64,000 nt of DNA from Hirudinaria manillensis (taxonomy: Eukaryota > Annelida > Clitellata > Hirudinida > Hirudinidae), in NCBI GenBank assembly GCA_034509925.1, contig CM067532.1, positions 4,854,142 to 4,918,141 on the forward strand. Reading direction: 5' to 3'. The position numbers and the translations under genes are program-made. Each line of letters starts with the position of its first letter. Position 1 is the first letter of the stretch. The notes under the pieces were generated by a model. The model was not told the origin of the DNA. It made no database searches and saw only the letters and a list, made by a program, of their open reading frames with translations. Of this stretch, positions 1 through 13,345 are shown in pieces.

Positions 1-8
1 TCTCTCAG

Positions 9-2266
9 ATCAAGTCATTTAGAAAGGACCATTTTGATCAAATAATAGCCAAACATCACCTTCTGAAAACTTCTCGCATATCCTGTCCTGTGGTGTTTGA
101 TCTTGTATGCCCTCCTGACACCCCTAAAACAAAGAAAAGGTATTTATGAGGTTATCCATTTCAAATTGCCTTCAGAGAAGTGGTTACATTCGACCGAGCT
201 TATTTCTTTGTCTGTGGTATGACAAGAATAATAATTTCTGATTGAAAGGTTGTGTGTTATTCTGCTGACCAGCATGGACAAGAGGTTTTCAAGCCACTTG
301 GAAACCTTCAAGAAGTTCTCAGAAGATTATGTGCACAGTGACAGAGTCGAATTTGCATATGTCTTTGAAGAGAAGCAGAGGAGTTTTGTGCAATTGGTAA
401 CTTGGGGGAAGGAGATTTACAATTCTACATCTGATGGACTGAAGGTTGTAAACAACTTTCTGATATTCAAGATAACATTCACTCAAGGATGATTGATGTT
501 TGCTTTTAGGTCATGATAGCATGGCATAAAGATTCGAAAACACTGAATTATGAATTTTTGGAGGATGGTTGGCATAGTTATGGTTCAAATCTTCAGAGGT
601 CCCGAAGGAAGCTGGTTCAACTCCTGGAGTGGCTCCTCAACAGTCCTTCCACTCTTTCAAACATTGTTGAACTGAAAAAAGAAATTGTTAATGAACATAT
701 GAAGGCTGGTTATTTATTATTTAATTTATCATTAATTTAAGTAGTATTTTTAAACATTGTTTTTTTTATAAACTCTTAATTCTAATGTATGCTTTTCAAT
801 TACAGAGTTTGGGGAAGAGAATTGTAATAAGACTATTGGAGTGGTGTGATGGAAGCATCGACTTCCTCTTGGGGTTTGCAGTCCACTTACTTTTGTAAAA
901 AGATAATAAGATAATAATAAGACCAAAAATAATGCATTATTATTATTATTGGTTTAAGTATTCTGCTATTAATAATTTGACTTCACTCTAATTAATAAAG
1001 GTTCTCTAGAATTTTTTTATTCCATACAAATTTAATAATTATTAATTAATTCAACAATTTAATGCAAATTCACATCAAATTTACAAAGGAATTATTTGCC
1101 AAGGTTAAGACACAACACAGTTTAGGCCAAGTTACAATAATTGCATAAATTTTGTTACTAAGGGTCGACAATGCAACTTACCTGATGGCAATGAAATCCA
1201 TTGCATTCATCGTGCTCATTGGGATTGGATTTCGATACTTGGCTGTCAGGGAGGTTCAAATGATTGAAAGAAAGATGGAGGCATCTAAGAACATTAATCA
1301 TCATTCTCCTCCACAGAACATTCAACCTGAGAAGTATGCAAACTCTTATGTACCCAAATCATGAATTTGTATCTGATACAAATATAATTGGTATCTGATG
1401 CATAAAGTTAATAGCTGATCCATAATCAACAGGCCTATAATTTACATCCACATGCTCTGTCCAGAGAATTACAAATCTGTGCTCTTGGACAGCATCCCAA
1501 CTGTTCGACTCATTCTTCTCTTTGTTGACACAGCTTCAAAAGACAGGCTCATTAAATATTTTGGAGCATTTCTTCAGCCCTATGCTAGGTTAATTTATAA
1601 AAAATTAGATCATAATCATATATTGATTTTGATATAATAAGAATAAAGCATTGCTTAAGTGCTACCAAGCATCATTAAGTATTAATCTGAAATTTTTATA
1701 ATTAATGCGACCAACAACATTCATTCAGGTCCAAAGCTTTCAAGTTTGCTTTTGTTAATCTTGACGACTATTTCCCTTGGTATGTCGAGCTATTGGACTC
1801 AACCATGAGGCAGTCGGAGCATTACCAGATGCTCAAAAAAAGTTTTGCAAACATTAACATAAAAAATTGTTTGGGAACTGTCCTGGCCATAAACGGAATG
1901 AAGAAATATTACTTCATGTACCACATAAGTTCGTTCAAGGCATTTCCTCTCAACCTCCAAAAAGAAAGACGGTCGGATGCAGAAAGCGACGAGGGCGAGA
2001 TAGAGGACGTGGCCACCGAAGAGTCCAAGATCGGCTTCCCCAAGAGTTCCGGACTGCTCAAGAGGCGGAACAGGGAACAAGGAAGCGAGGCAAAAAGCCA
2101 TCGGGACAAACAAACCGGCGAGAGTTATAACGCTGCGGACTCTGAAAAGCTTTTCGAGTTTGATCTTCTGAGAGGTCTGGGGATCTGGCTCGAGAAGCTG
2201 TGCCAAGGCAAGCTGAAGAAATTTAGGATCAGCGAATGGCCCAAGGGCATGACTCGCCAGCGTTAG
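9..2266 (+). CDS. DNAJC16: DNAJC16 (ERdj8-like) homologue, 3' part of the gene
   Basis: C-terminal part of a DNAJC16-type J-protein; the J domain and gene start lie left of the window. Phase-consistent exons: 9-139, 249-444, 510-686, 806-894, 1163-1333, 1433-1588 and 1729-2266, giving about 485 residues. The first exons read as the thioredoxin-like lumenal part. A transmembrane segment follows in exon 5 (KSIAFIVLIGIGFRYLAV), then a second fold. Its end (GTVLAINGMKKYYFM, then WLEKLCQGKLKKFRISEWP) aligns with the vertebrate C-terminus (YVLALNGHKKYF, then WMERLLEGSLQRFYIPSWP). In vertebrates it is an ER membrane protein linked to autophagosome size control. A charged Glu/Lys/Arg-rich insert of about 90 residues before the last helix appears expanded here. 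The exon 3/4 junction (donor 687) was chosen by phase and is the least certain. Confidence 0.9.
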
Positions 2267-2769
2267 AAATTGGCGACAAGATGCTGATCAATCCGAAGCA
2301 CTAAAGAATCTCAAATTGATATCTAGTCATTGATTTTATAATATTGACTTTCTGTAGTTGTAGTAAAGAAATTTAAATGTCTTGAAGTTGCTTTCTGTTA
2401 ATACATTTCTTGTTTAATGTAACCTGTAATGAAATCAATGAGATGTTGCAGAAAAAAAAATTTTTTATTCTCTCTGGAGTTTATTCTCTTTGCAAACAAT
2501 CTCCAGGAAATAAAGGGCAAGTGTTAAAAACATTATCAAATATAACCGATCAAAATTGTTTGGCTTCTTAGAAAATATCAAAAAGCTTGTGCAACTTTTA
2601 TCACAAATGGTTTGTGCGTACATCGACTGGGGGTATGGTGGTGTTTCCATCCGCAAAATGAGCTCAACAATACATTCAGCAAAATGCCATCAGAAATAAA
2701 TAATCAGTGACAAGCGATGAAATAATGTCCGAGATTGTCATGGCTTGAGGGGCAAAGTGTTGTCTGGTT
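2267..2769. other. Convergent 3' intergenic spacer
   Basis: About 500 bp between the DNAJC16 stop and the stop of the convergent CDF gene. AT-rich with A and T runs around 2451-2468. I see no further gene. Confidence 0.6.
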
Positions 2770-5700
2770 TCACACGACTTTGTGTTCCATTGTAGGGTGA
2801 TGTTCTATTTCATAATCTATGTGAACGAAGGCCCTTTCCACTTCTTGGAGTTTCTCCAATTTGATTTGAAGCGATTCGCCAATGTCGTGCGCCTCTTGCA
2901 TGGTCATGTTTCTGGGAAGCACGATGTCCACTTCCACAAGAAAGTTGTTTCCAAAGTGGAAAGCCCTGATGGTGTCAATGAAGAGGATTTTTTCATGGTG
3001 GTTCAAAGCAAGCCACGTCAACTTCTTGAGGAAGTCCGGACGAGCAGTGTGTCCGGTCAGCAGCTTGATCTGTTCTGTTCAAAGAAGTTGCTCAGTGAAT
3101 TGATCACAAAAAGCATTTTAATAACTAATCATTCAACCATTAATAAAGTTATAAGGAGATGGATGCCACTCAAACTATTGGTTTAATATAGGAATGTGCA
3201 AACTTTTATAGCTTCTTCTGCTAGAAATTCTGTTCACAAATACATAAACATCCAAATAAAAAGAATATTTTTCAAAGGCTCGGGACCTAACGACTCCCAG
3301 AAATCTTTGAATGAAACTGAAGTAGTGCCTTGTGGCTTGTATGAAAATTGGTAAACACTCTCTAAATTTGTTCGAACGGAGAAATTAACAAACTGAACTG
3401 AGGCTATACTTTTTCAAAAACTGCAAACTCAGTGCTTCCATCAATTAGTTGCTTTTCATAGGATTTATTCCAAAAATGGCACTAAGAACACAATGATAAT
3501 ATAGTTTGTGATAGTAGTATTAGGTGCAGATTATAATGATGATAACAGTGATGCAGATCATAACCTTGTTCCATGACCCTCTTGGAGGGTCGTGATGATG
3601 CAATTTGCCATTGCTGATTGATGATCAACAATGCTGCAGTCATTTTAATTTAGCAAGTAAAAAACTCTCCAATTTTTTCCTATACATCTTACTTATAACT
3701 CTTACTTCTCAGCACTCAAACAAGCAATGAATTTTCTTAGATTCAAAAGGTTTTGCAAGGTCTAAGGTTCAATATTGTTCATGACGTGCCAAATTAGATA
3801 CTTTTATAATAAGAAAACCTCTTATGAGTGTGTACAGCACTCAAGTATAGTGGCTAAATTATAAATGCAACTTTTATTAAATTATTCATTAAGTTCAGGC
3901 AAAAGCCTCAGAAGAATTTTGCAATGTGTACTTCACCCTAATAATACATTAATGAAATCTAGAAATGCCAGACAACTTTGTGGCAAATTGGGCAGTTGGT
4001 ATAATTGCCTGAGCAAGGGTACATGCAAGGGCACATGAAATAAGCATGTCATACATGGGACCAATTATCAACATGAAAGATTATACAGAATTCTTAATAG
4101 GTCTCAAGAGAGTTGGCAAAATTAATACATAACTAGTGCAACAAGTAAAAATCAAATAATTACTTACCATTGCCAGTCCTATACCAGCTGATGATAATGT
4201 AAATGCTAATCAGAATGGCACCAATCGGGTCCGCATACTTCCAGTATTTGAAAGCTTAAAAACAATAAAACGAAATTCAGATAAAAACTTAGAGCTAGCA
4301 ATACCAGTTAAATGCCAATACATACCAATGAATCCACAGGCTAGAGCAGCAGAATTGGATAAGACATCGTTCCTGTGGTCCTGGGCAAGGGCCATCGTTG
4401 AAGGTGCAGGATATCTCCTACACAGGAGGTACAAAATGAACTTCAAAACTGGAAATTGCAGAAATTAACAGGAGTCACACTATATACAAGTGTATATGCT
4501 ACACAGCAAACATGCAAGTATGTGATAAATTATACTAAAATCTTGGAGTAATATAAGTGGTTTATGCTTTTCTATGCCATGTTTCAGTTTATGTGCAATG
4601 CATATTGTGCATTTTTAAAATATTTAACTATTATTTAATTAAGCAATCATAACTGAATGATGTTTTCATTTGCCAAGTGATTGACATATTAAATGGATTA
4701 AATATTACTGAATTTCAAAATGCAAATTTAAAGAAAAAACAAGCAATAATTCAAAGAAGAAATTAACGGTCGGACCTATCGTAGACACGCAGATGAGTGT
4801 GGTGTCTAGCTCAAAGACGGGTCCCTCTCCACCCCCTACTTCAATCAACTCAGCCATTTCTTTGATTGACAAGCAAAAGACAGCTGATTTGTTCTGCAGA
4901 GTGGAATTTTGAAGATCAAACCTTACATAACCGACGATCGTCTCTACGGACTGCTGGATCATGGCTACCGAAGCCAGAGACATGATGACCGACAACACGA
5001 CGATTGCCACGGGTTCGAGTCTCGTCCTTCCTAAAATGGAGACTCGAGTCAGATTGAATCTCATGGTTAGAACCATTTTATGATCATTTTATCTCCTATA
5101 AAACAGGTGAATTCTAACTTAAGTGCTTTTATATGCACCTGGATTCTTATTAAAGTTCTTTGCAAAGACAATGAAATACGTTCCAACCATTTTCACCACA
5201 AAAACAAGTTGTTAAACAATTGCAAACTTTGAGTTTCTGCATTCAACAGTCAACTCAATCTATTAATTACAGTTGCTGTAACAGTAATTACCACAGGACC
5301 CCGTGATCGCATGCAAGCAATTTTACATTCGATACAATTTAACAATTAGCATCTTAACATCATCCGAAAACACTCCGAAGTTCCAAAGGAATCGTTTACA
5401 ACGCATTACCCTGGGGATAAAGATAAGGATCCCTCTTTTTGATGGCACGACCGCTCCACCACATGAGAGCTCCTGAGACGAGATCAACCATGCTATCTAT
5501 CACAGAGGTTATCACAGACAAAGACTTGGAAAGAAAGGCCGCAACAGATTTAGACGTAAGGAGAAGCTGAAAATATCGCAAACGAGGATGTGAAGACATT
5601 CATTTACAAATAAGGAATAACAAAAGCCCTTTAGAAGTATAAATAGTTACCGATAATAAAATTAAATTTATGATTTAATCATGCACGTGCTAAAATTGCT

Positions 5701-6867
5701 TCGTTTGATATAATGTTCTATTCTTACCATCATTATTGCATAATTTCCAACAAATGAAAGTTTTGATCGTTTGTAACAGAAAGAAATCTTGATGATCTTA
5801 CCATTGCCATGTGTAGAATATACTACGATTGGTTCAAGTATTCATGGAACTTACGAGATTAACTGCAAAAGACAGCTTTGCCAGGACCGAGATCATCCTT
5901 GACTGATGTAAAGAGTCGTTTTCTTCATTGAACTTGTCTTGCTTAAAATCTTCGAATGTTGTAATAAGAAGATCCTGTTCCTTGTAGTAGCTCCTAATAA
6001 TATCGCAATCGCATCAGAAATCACATTCACAGAATCACATTCTGTTATATAAATAAATTCTATTTGGAGAATAAAATCTATTTGGTTCAAATTCAACAAA
6101 TAATTTATCGACCTGATCTTTTTCGATAACTTCTTATCTTCTGCTCTTTCTCCTCTTCTCCGAGAAGTGAACGAGTTCATGTCCAACTGCCAGCCCTTGT
6201 CATCTGAATCTGAATAAAAAGAATTTAATTGTTTAGAAAATTCTACAATAAAGTAGTTGCAATTCCCTTTAACAAATCCTTTGTGTGCATTTGGCATAAT
6301 TTCAAATAAATAATAAATAATTATAATATTTGAGCTTTTGGCCATCAATCTAAAAATGTAAATTTGTCGAATTCAATAACAACCTAAGCTGACAGGATTA
6401 AGGAACTCGGATTCCCTGGGCACAATTTCTTCAACTCGAACGGAATGATTCTGTCTTTTGCCAAACATTTGGAGAGATTTCCAGCTCTGCAAAGAAACTC
6501 TACTTGAGCAATTGTTGATTATTGGGATTGCTACTAAGCATTGCACCCTTAGCTTTAATTATCCATGACATTGCTTAAGTAATAGGTTTAATAACCTCAA
6601 CAAAATATCAATAAATTTTAAAGTAGACCCACAACAGAAATTCAAATGTAAAGTGTTTAGATATTGCAACACTTCATTTAGCAATACCAATCGATATAAT
6701 GAACTGATAACAGTAACGATGCAACTGCAAAAGGTTAGAAAATAAACACACAAATACATAGAACCGCTTACAATGTTCGTTTCCGAAGCTGAAAGATTAA
6801 AATCAGATTTAGTTTTTCGCTGAAGCGAATTTCTTTCTGTTAAGCTAATATTATTATTACTCTCCAT
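2770..6867 (-). CDS. MTP-type cation diffusion facilitator (putative Mn/Zn transporter), complete
   Basis: Nine exons on the minus strand, in transcription order: 6867-6772, 6486-6384, 6209-6113, 5993-5855, 5566-5410, 5030-4776, 4448-4326, 4254-4168 and 3074-2770. All junctions are in phase and give 453 residues. It resembles plant/fungal metal tolerance proteins of the MTP8-11 class. Visible features: a charged cytosolic N-terminus; a YYKEQ motif before TM1; the [15 protein letters not shown] helix (TM2, metal-site Asp at the D-x3-D spacing); [13 protein letters not shown] (TM5 metal-binding HxxxD); [20 protein letters not shown] (TM6); and a cytosolic C-terminal domain with [26 protein letters not shown] and [13 protein letters not shown] proteins export divalent metals against protons; Mn or Zn specificity is inferred from class only. 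The SLC30 genes that vertebrates use for this role are more distant. The start is the ATG at 6867, just before a Ser/Thr/Asn-rich tail. Confidence 0.95.
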
Positions 6868-8866
6868 CACAAAATAAAAATATTAATGCAATCTTCAGAT
6901 CATTTCAAAGCTCCTAATCAGTGATTATGTAGAAATTACGAACTGCAACGAAGTTTGAGAAACTATTCTCAACAAATAAACTCCAACGAGCAGAACATGC
7001 GAGAGCCGCCCAGAATATAAACAGACTACAGAACAAAATACCTCGGTTGGTTTAAGTGTTATTAGCCGAAGCTATTGACAAACATATTTAGTTTATTCAC
7101 ATTATGTCATGGTTCTGGACCGCCATAAATCAAACTTTGCTTATAAATTAATATTATTTGTGCTATACTTGTCTTTCAATTACACATTTTGAAATCACTC
7201 AAGGGAAATAAAATGGGACCTAAACAGGGTTAACAAAATATTTGACACCACCAATACTAGCATTAATTCCGTGCCAATGGTGTTTTTCCGATGTCACTTT
7301 TGAAAACCAATTACATGAATTTTAAAAGAATTTGTCAAATTACAAAATGTACTTTATTTGCAAATTTGCAGATCTAGACTTCTTTCGCGGGCCAGGGAAA
7401 TGTATGTAAATATTCAATTTAAAGATTACATCTGCTTCGAGGGTCGCCAGGCCTAAAAAGTTGCGATCTATTCACATCACGAATATAATTCTGCTATAAG
7501 GTTGTGACAAGTAGACAAGTAACAAGAACCAGTTTTGTCTAGTTAGTTATCACATATACATTTGCTCAAAGTTTCAAATGAATGTTTTTGTATAAAGCGG
7601 CATAGTTTTAAAAGGTCTTTTGCCAGATTTGATAGCTTCAAACAAAAAAGAAGATTTAAAAAAAATTATGATTAATATGTTATTTGTGTCACCACCGTTA
7701 AAAAGAATTTCTGTTTGAACTTGCGTATGGCAAGAACAAAGACTGGTGAATAGACTAAAGATTATAGCCTAGTTAAATTTATCACTTTATAGAACAAATC
7801 TTTATAAGTAACATAGATTTGAAGAGCAAAACTTGGTCTTTATGAAAGCTGACAATATTCACGCCTAAAACCATAATGTTCAAGTGATCAAATCATCCAC
7901 TTGCGACTCAAGGAAAGGGGGAGTTGCAGAAGAAATCTTCAAATTTACCATTTATGAATTTCTCTCCACCTCTTACATCCTCTAGAATTGGCTTCATCAT
8001 GGTGGCATTCAGTAGGCTTATCGCCTGGCAGTACTGCTTTCAAGTACTTGGTGCTCACGTACAAAATACAAGTAAGATTGTTACTCATTAAAAGTACAGT
8101 AGCTACCCAACAAAACTTTAAATACCAGCACTCCTGGCTCAAATACCAGTACCCCGCATTACAAGTCTGACATTAAATGTCGGACCTAGAGCGACTAGGG
8201 AGACTCGGGGTAAACGAATTAAAATACTTAATTTAGAGGTTAAATATACTTCTTCCTGGTTGCCGGGCACGAACAAATTTGTGTCAAGAGGGGGAAGGGC
8301 ACAATCATAATATTAATGCAATGTTCTTGTTGAACTTTGTGATTTTAAAGGAGATTGACTCAGAAAATGCCGGGGATAGACTTCATAGGCTTAGTCTTTG
8401 ATTATTATTGATTTCCATTATATATCTAGTGAATTTTAATTCCTCTCATAGGAAACAAAATTTAATTGAAAGCTATTTATTTGAACTTTTAAGAAATAAA
8501 TTTAAAAATGAGTTCACCTAGTTCAAACAAAGTTCTTAGTAATTCTCCCTCAAGATGTCTGGATGAAACATTGCTTCTCCCATTGTCTGACGTAATAGCT
8601 TAATTATTATTATTATTTTTATTATTTAAAAATAGTTTATTTAGCTCACCCACTTTAAACAGCTCCCGTAATTGCACTATGGTTTTTCAAATTAATTTTA
8701 CGGTTAAACATGCAACTTTTATGAACTGATAATTTAGTGACTAAGTTTGTGTCAAATTTAATAATATTAACGGTTTTTGTTAAACAGACTGTCAGTCAAT
8801 AGTAAACTACAATTACCCACTTTGTGTTCCGGGTTCTAGAAATCAACTTTTGGTGCCGAATGCTCC
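6868..8866. other. Divergent intergenic region
   Basis: About 2 kb between the start of the minus-strand CDF gene and the plus-strand multi-pass protein. No convincing coding exon seen. 8019-8165 is rich in TACTTGAAGTAC-like half repeats, and a related motif recurs near 28070-28130; both may be degenerate transposon sequence. Confidence 0.4.
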
Positions 8867-11602
8867 ATGACGACCGCAGACCTTGCATGGGATTACACGG
8901 CCGATGAGGGGTCGCCTCTTCTGAGTGGTGGTGCTTCTGAGTTGCGCATGTATTTCATTTAATTATCTATTTATCGGAGTTTAAATTGTTTTACTTGATT
9001 ATGTTAAAGACGCGATAATTAGATTTAGCGAGAAAATTTTAAATAACACTAACTGATTTTCAGATCCGAAAGGAAATGTATCCTTACTCACAGACAAGTT
9101 TTGCATCTTTTAAATAATCTCCAGGAAGTTTCACAAATTCTGAATGATGGGAACAGAAGAAATTCGGTAGTTTTGCCAAGGCAGACTCAGCAAGCAGAAG
9201 AAAGTAATCTATCGGCAGGAGGCATTTTGTCTTCCACTTTGGGAAACATTTACAGACGTTACATATTGCACAAATTAAAAGTCACATATCTCTTCATCTT
9301 GCTCAATTTATTACTGGTACACTTGTTATCTGCAATAATAATTTAAAACTTGGATTTTTCAGTCCAAAACCTCTGTGTTTGACAATAAGTAGTTGATATT
9401 TATTAATAAATGAGAAATTATTAGGGAAACAGTTATTACAAAATAAATATTAATAAATATTAAATATTAATAAATATTTTTGCATTGTTTTGAATTTCTT
9501 TATGTCAAAAATTATTAAATCGTTCCCCTTGTTTAACATTTGGCAGATACTGTCATTGCTGGTGGATTCCTTAATCGACATTTCAAGTTACCCACATGTC
9601 AGACTCAGTGACTTTATACATTTCATGCTTTTATTTGACTCATGTTGCTATTTTTTAATATTTCTATTGCTAAGGTACCCTACACGTCCATTGTCATCAG
9701 CTGTATTGCCTCATTGGGTCTTGCTCTGATCTATTGTGAGTAAACATTTTCAGAATGAAGATGAGCTACTTACCTTTGTTTAACTACAGTCATCCAAATA
9801 TGGAAATTTGTAAATGGAGAAGGATTACTGGTGATGCATCTGATGTTATCTTATGTGACCACCTGCTTCTTGTTTGCCTCCCTGTACACCGCATCACCTT
9901 GCTCTCAGGTTAGACAAATTTGTTATCAAATTTTGTCATTTCTTATTTCATCTTATTTCCTGCTTCATTACTATTGTTGTCATGAATAAAAGGATTTCAT
10001 TTTTATTTGTGAGTAAACTATAAACAGTTTAAATTAATTTTTCTAAATGTTGCTCTTGACAGACTTAGAGTTCTGAATTATTTCCAAATCGTCTTTGCAA
10101 TAACTCAACAGAATTATTATTTATCTTTCTATTAAACAAAGTGCAAAGTAAAACATAATATAATCAAAAGGACTGCCATCTTATGGAAAGCAACCAACAT
10201 AAAAAAATTATTGATCTTTTTTTTAACAAATTATTGACAAAGAGGCACATCTTATTTAAGCAGGAATAGACAGGTAGAAGCTAAAATTTGGGAAAGTTGA
10301 TTTGAATAATTAGGTATTTAAAGAAGAACAGCAATATTGTGCAGCTGATTAATAATTTATGAGCAGCATTAACCCATGGCAGTCTCCAATTTTGGATTGA
10401 GAACATTTTAGCAGGCAACCCATAGACTCACCTGGATTAAATCTTGCCTCTAAAATCAGACATTCTGTTTATTTTTAAAAAATCACATCCCTTCTTGTTC
10501 CTGCCTCTCACATCTGAAGGTGTCAGTTTCAAGAACATCAGGTTCTGAAGTACCTTTATAACATTAAATATTTTAATTAACTTAATAAAATAATTGACAA
10601 ATTGTTAGAATAAGCAAAAAATAAGCTTTTGTTTGAATGATTTCGTAAAGGTTTTGTTTCAGATGAAAGAGACTCGATTGCACATTTTGAACTTTTTCAA
10701 TAACTTCCAAGTATCTCTGAGTGTCCTTACTTTATCATGTAAGTCATCTCTCTTTGATTTTAAAACAAATTAGGTTTCATCATGTTTCAATTTTATTTTT
10801 AAGATTACGGACAGCTACAATTTCATTGCTGGAACTCTCTTGTAGTCATTTCTGTCCAAGTAAATGAATTTTATTCTTACAAAAATTCTTTAGGCGGTTG
10901 ATACTGGCTTGAGATGCGTGAAATTTATTTTTTTGCATAAGTTTTATACCTAGTATATGTTATTTTTATTATTTAACGTGTAAATAAGATTTAATTTAGT
11001 TTTTTTAAATCACAGAGTGCCTATAAAGTCTGGACACGGTATAATTAGATAACTTTGCAAAATACAGGAGTAGTTTCATTGGGATGAAATTCATATTAAA
11101 AATCCTATTTAAACATAAAGTTGTATTTTTATCTATGGTTTCAGACTTTATGGATATCCTGTAGTTAACTTTGATGTCATTAATTGTTGACCTATTTTTC
11201 ATTGTTAAACCACTTTTCTGAATTATTAATGAATTAATTTGTAAATATTAACAACTATAATTTTTATTAATAGACTTCTTATCATCAGCAACAATTAGAA
11301 CTTAAATATTTAATTTACTATTTGTTCTACAGATGGTAGTTTCTTACTGTCATTTCATACTGATGTTGTTGACACTTCTCAAAAGAATGACTCCAATACA
11401 AAAAAGGCAGAATTGTGACAACCCTCCCCAAATCATTGAAGATCCCCTAGCAATCAACCAAGTGCCATTTGATGACACTGCAAGTTATACGTTCAACCAG
11501 AACGTCAGTCTGTACGGATCGACCGATCTCCTGGGTCGGGATTTCGAGAGAACAGCTGCTCATTCCTGTCCTCCCAGTGTCTGCGAAGTGTCCGTCAGCT
11601 AA
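8867..11602 (+). CDS. Unidentified multi-pass membrane protein
   Basis: Exons that splice in phase: about 8867 to 8900-8930 (ATG at 8867, donor uncertain), 9064-9316, 9675-9735, 9790-9908, 10663-10738, 10804-10859 and 11333-11602, about 300 residues. The hydrophilic N-terminus runs into a basic stretch (YRRYILHKLK). About four to five hydrophobic segments follow: VTYLFILLNLLLVPYTSIVI, SCIASLGLALIYF, LLVMHLMLSYVTTCFLFASL, a weaker one around VSLSVLTLSYY, and VVSYCHFILMLLTLLKRM. The cytosolic tail is polar, about 70 residues, with Cys-Pro-Pro near the end. I cannot place it in a family. The YRRY-hydrophobic start faintly recalls adenylyl-cyclase N-terminal regions, but there is no catalytic domain. 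Its 10860-11332 intron holds a small MITE. The first coding exon is the weakest part: reading frame 2 of the second exon requires a donor in phase 2, such as the GT at 8910. Confidence 0.6.
11013..11161. mobile_element. 149-bp MITE with about 22-bp terminal inverted repeats
   Basis: The left end (11013) starts CAGAGTGCCTATAAAGTCTG. The reverse complement of the right end (11161) starts CAGGATATCCATAAAGTCTG, so about 16 of 20 terminal bases agree. The interior has no coding capacity. No clean target-site duplication was found. It lies inside the last intron of the multi-pass protein gene. This is a non-autonomous DNA transposon relic of undetermined superfamily. Confidence 0.65.
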
Positions 11603-12530
11603 AGTGCCTTCGACGTTTGTTTTCGCCAGAGTCCGACACGCCGACTTCTGCACGGGCTTCCGATCTCGAGCGACTGTAAAACATTCCGACGAGTTTTCAT
11701 ACTTTTTATCCTCGTTTTGAAGATTGTTTTTGCAAACACTACTTTATTTAAGTTTACATTATTAGTTATTTTAGAAGAATAACTTTGGGAAAGGAAGGTC
11801 TGCTTCGAAATGGTTAATAACTACGTGATCTGATCGCATGTTTGGCATGCATATCCAATGGAATGACATTAAAACTTAGATAATGCTGCATTCCTCTGAA
11901 TGCTACTGATTCCTTTTCAAAACTCATTTATGAGTTCTCAGAGAGAGAATGAAATTTTGTTGGAAATGAAGTTTTTTTGGTGAGGGCACGATTCTTCAAC
12001 TTATGTACAGAATTCAATTGAGAATCTATCTGAACCACATCAACACAAAGTTTGGCTCAACAATATTGTTTTTGACATCTGACTCATTGGATAATCTTGC
12101 TGAATCAAGCTCATTGTCTTTTACATAATGTCTATGTATCTTGAAAATGACATCTTTTTCTGATTCCTCTGCTTCTAATGTTCTAAAATGTAGTTGCAAG
12201 TGGTTGTTTATTGTCTCAATTTCATTAGCTCTAACATTGGCCACTTAATCTTATACTTGAACATTGCCAGCTGTCAAAACCCAGTTTTCATGTTCACTTC
12301 TACCAAACGTTTGATGGTTCTCTTTGTTACGTGGTATATGAATTTTCAATTTGAATGTGTTGAAAATTGATTTATATTTTCTAGTCATTCATCTTGACAT
12401 TAAGTTCGACTGAAAGTCAGTTTGTCTGGTGAGGCAAATTATTGATTCGACTTAAAGTTTCTGTTTATATCAGTTCTACTTTTGTCTGAAACTAAATTGA
12501 TGGACAGGGTCAGGGCAAGTCGGAGAAGTA

Positions 12531-13345
12531 CAGACTGGTCCGGAAGCGGCTAATTGGCCTTTGTGTACAAATAGAGGGAGGCGGAGCTTGCGCAAACTCC
12601 GATGTGAATTGCTTACTATTGTGGACCCGGGACTTTCGCCAATAATATGGAAATTACATGGGTGATATTTGATGACTTTTGCCAACAACTTTTGAATAGG
12701 AAGTATTTGAAGAAGGTAGAAACATGGATAAAAGCATGGATGGCAGCAATGCTAAACTTCGCTCCTCTACGAAAAAGCTTATGCTACAGTTTATGGATTC
12801 GACAGTTTGAAAAAATCTTTTCCTTCCTGTTTTATTTAGGTTCTTTTTCTGTAAATAATTATTGATCTCGATAGTTTCGATCGATAATAAACTTAAAATA
12901 TTGCACTAACAAACCTACTTAAGTACCCCATTATTGGGTTATCCAACAACACTTTCAAGGTCATTTGTGAAGTGAAGATGTTGTCTTGGAATGTATTTTT
13001 TTTAGTGGAATTAGATATAATAATAACGTGGAAGGCCAAACCAGATCTACAATCAAATGAATAAAATAAAAGCGGTCAATTTTTTTAAGTGTATCTTACA
13101 TTCATCTTGATCAATTTCGCTTATGATTTAGTACCAGGGTAACATTCAACATCAAATGGATATAGAACCTGTTGGTAACTATTTCACTGATGCAGATGTT
13201 CAATACGATAAGTACACAATGTAATATTTCCAAATTATATAAGCAGTAAATATAAACAATCCACTTAGCCAATTACAGCGCAGTTTGCCTAAACTCCGCC
13301 TCCTGTCTCTACTTGTGTACACGAAGAGCAATTACGCGGCCCCTG
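12531..13345. mobile_element. About 815-bp inverted-repeat element (long-TIR MITE)
   Basis: The segments 12531-12615 and 13268-13345 are imperfect inverted copies. They share, in order, CAG at the tip, TAATTG, GTGTACA, TAGAG, AGGCGGAG and GCAAACT. The roughly 650-bp interior is AT-rich, with no transposase-like reading frame. The long subterminal inverted repeats with CAG/CTG ends suggest a non-autonomous DNA transposon. The arms have diverged, so it is old. No target duplication could be recognised by eye. Confidence 0.6.

Noticed and set aside
1799..2206. 135-residue minus-strand open frame
   Set aside because: Antisense shadow of the last DNAJC16 exon.
4890..4922. A 33-bp GTAAGG...CTGCAG segment in the CDF gene that looks like a tiny intron
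   Set aside because: Too short to splice normally and its length keeps the frame; the exon 5030-4776 reads through with the correct family length.
8019..8170. Small gene in both strands' open frames
   Set aside because: TACTTG/CAAGTA-rich repeat-like sequence; no coding signature.
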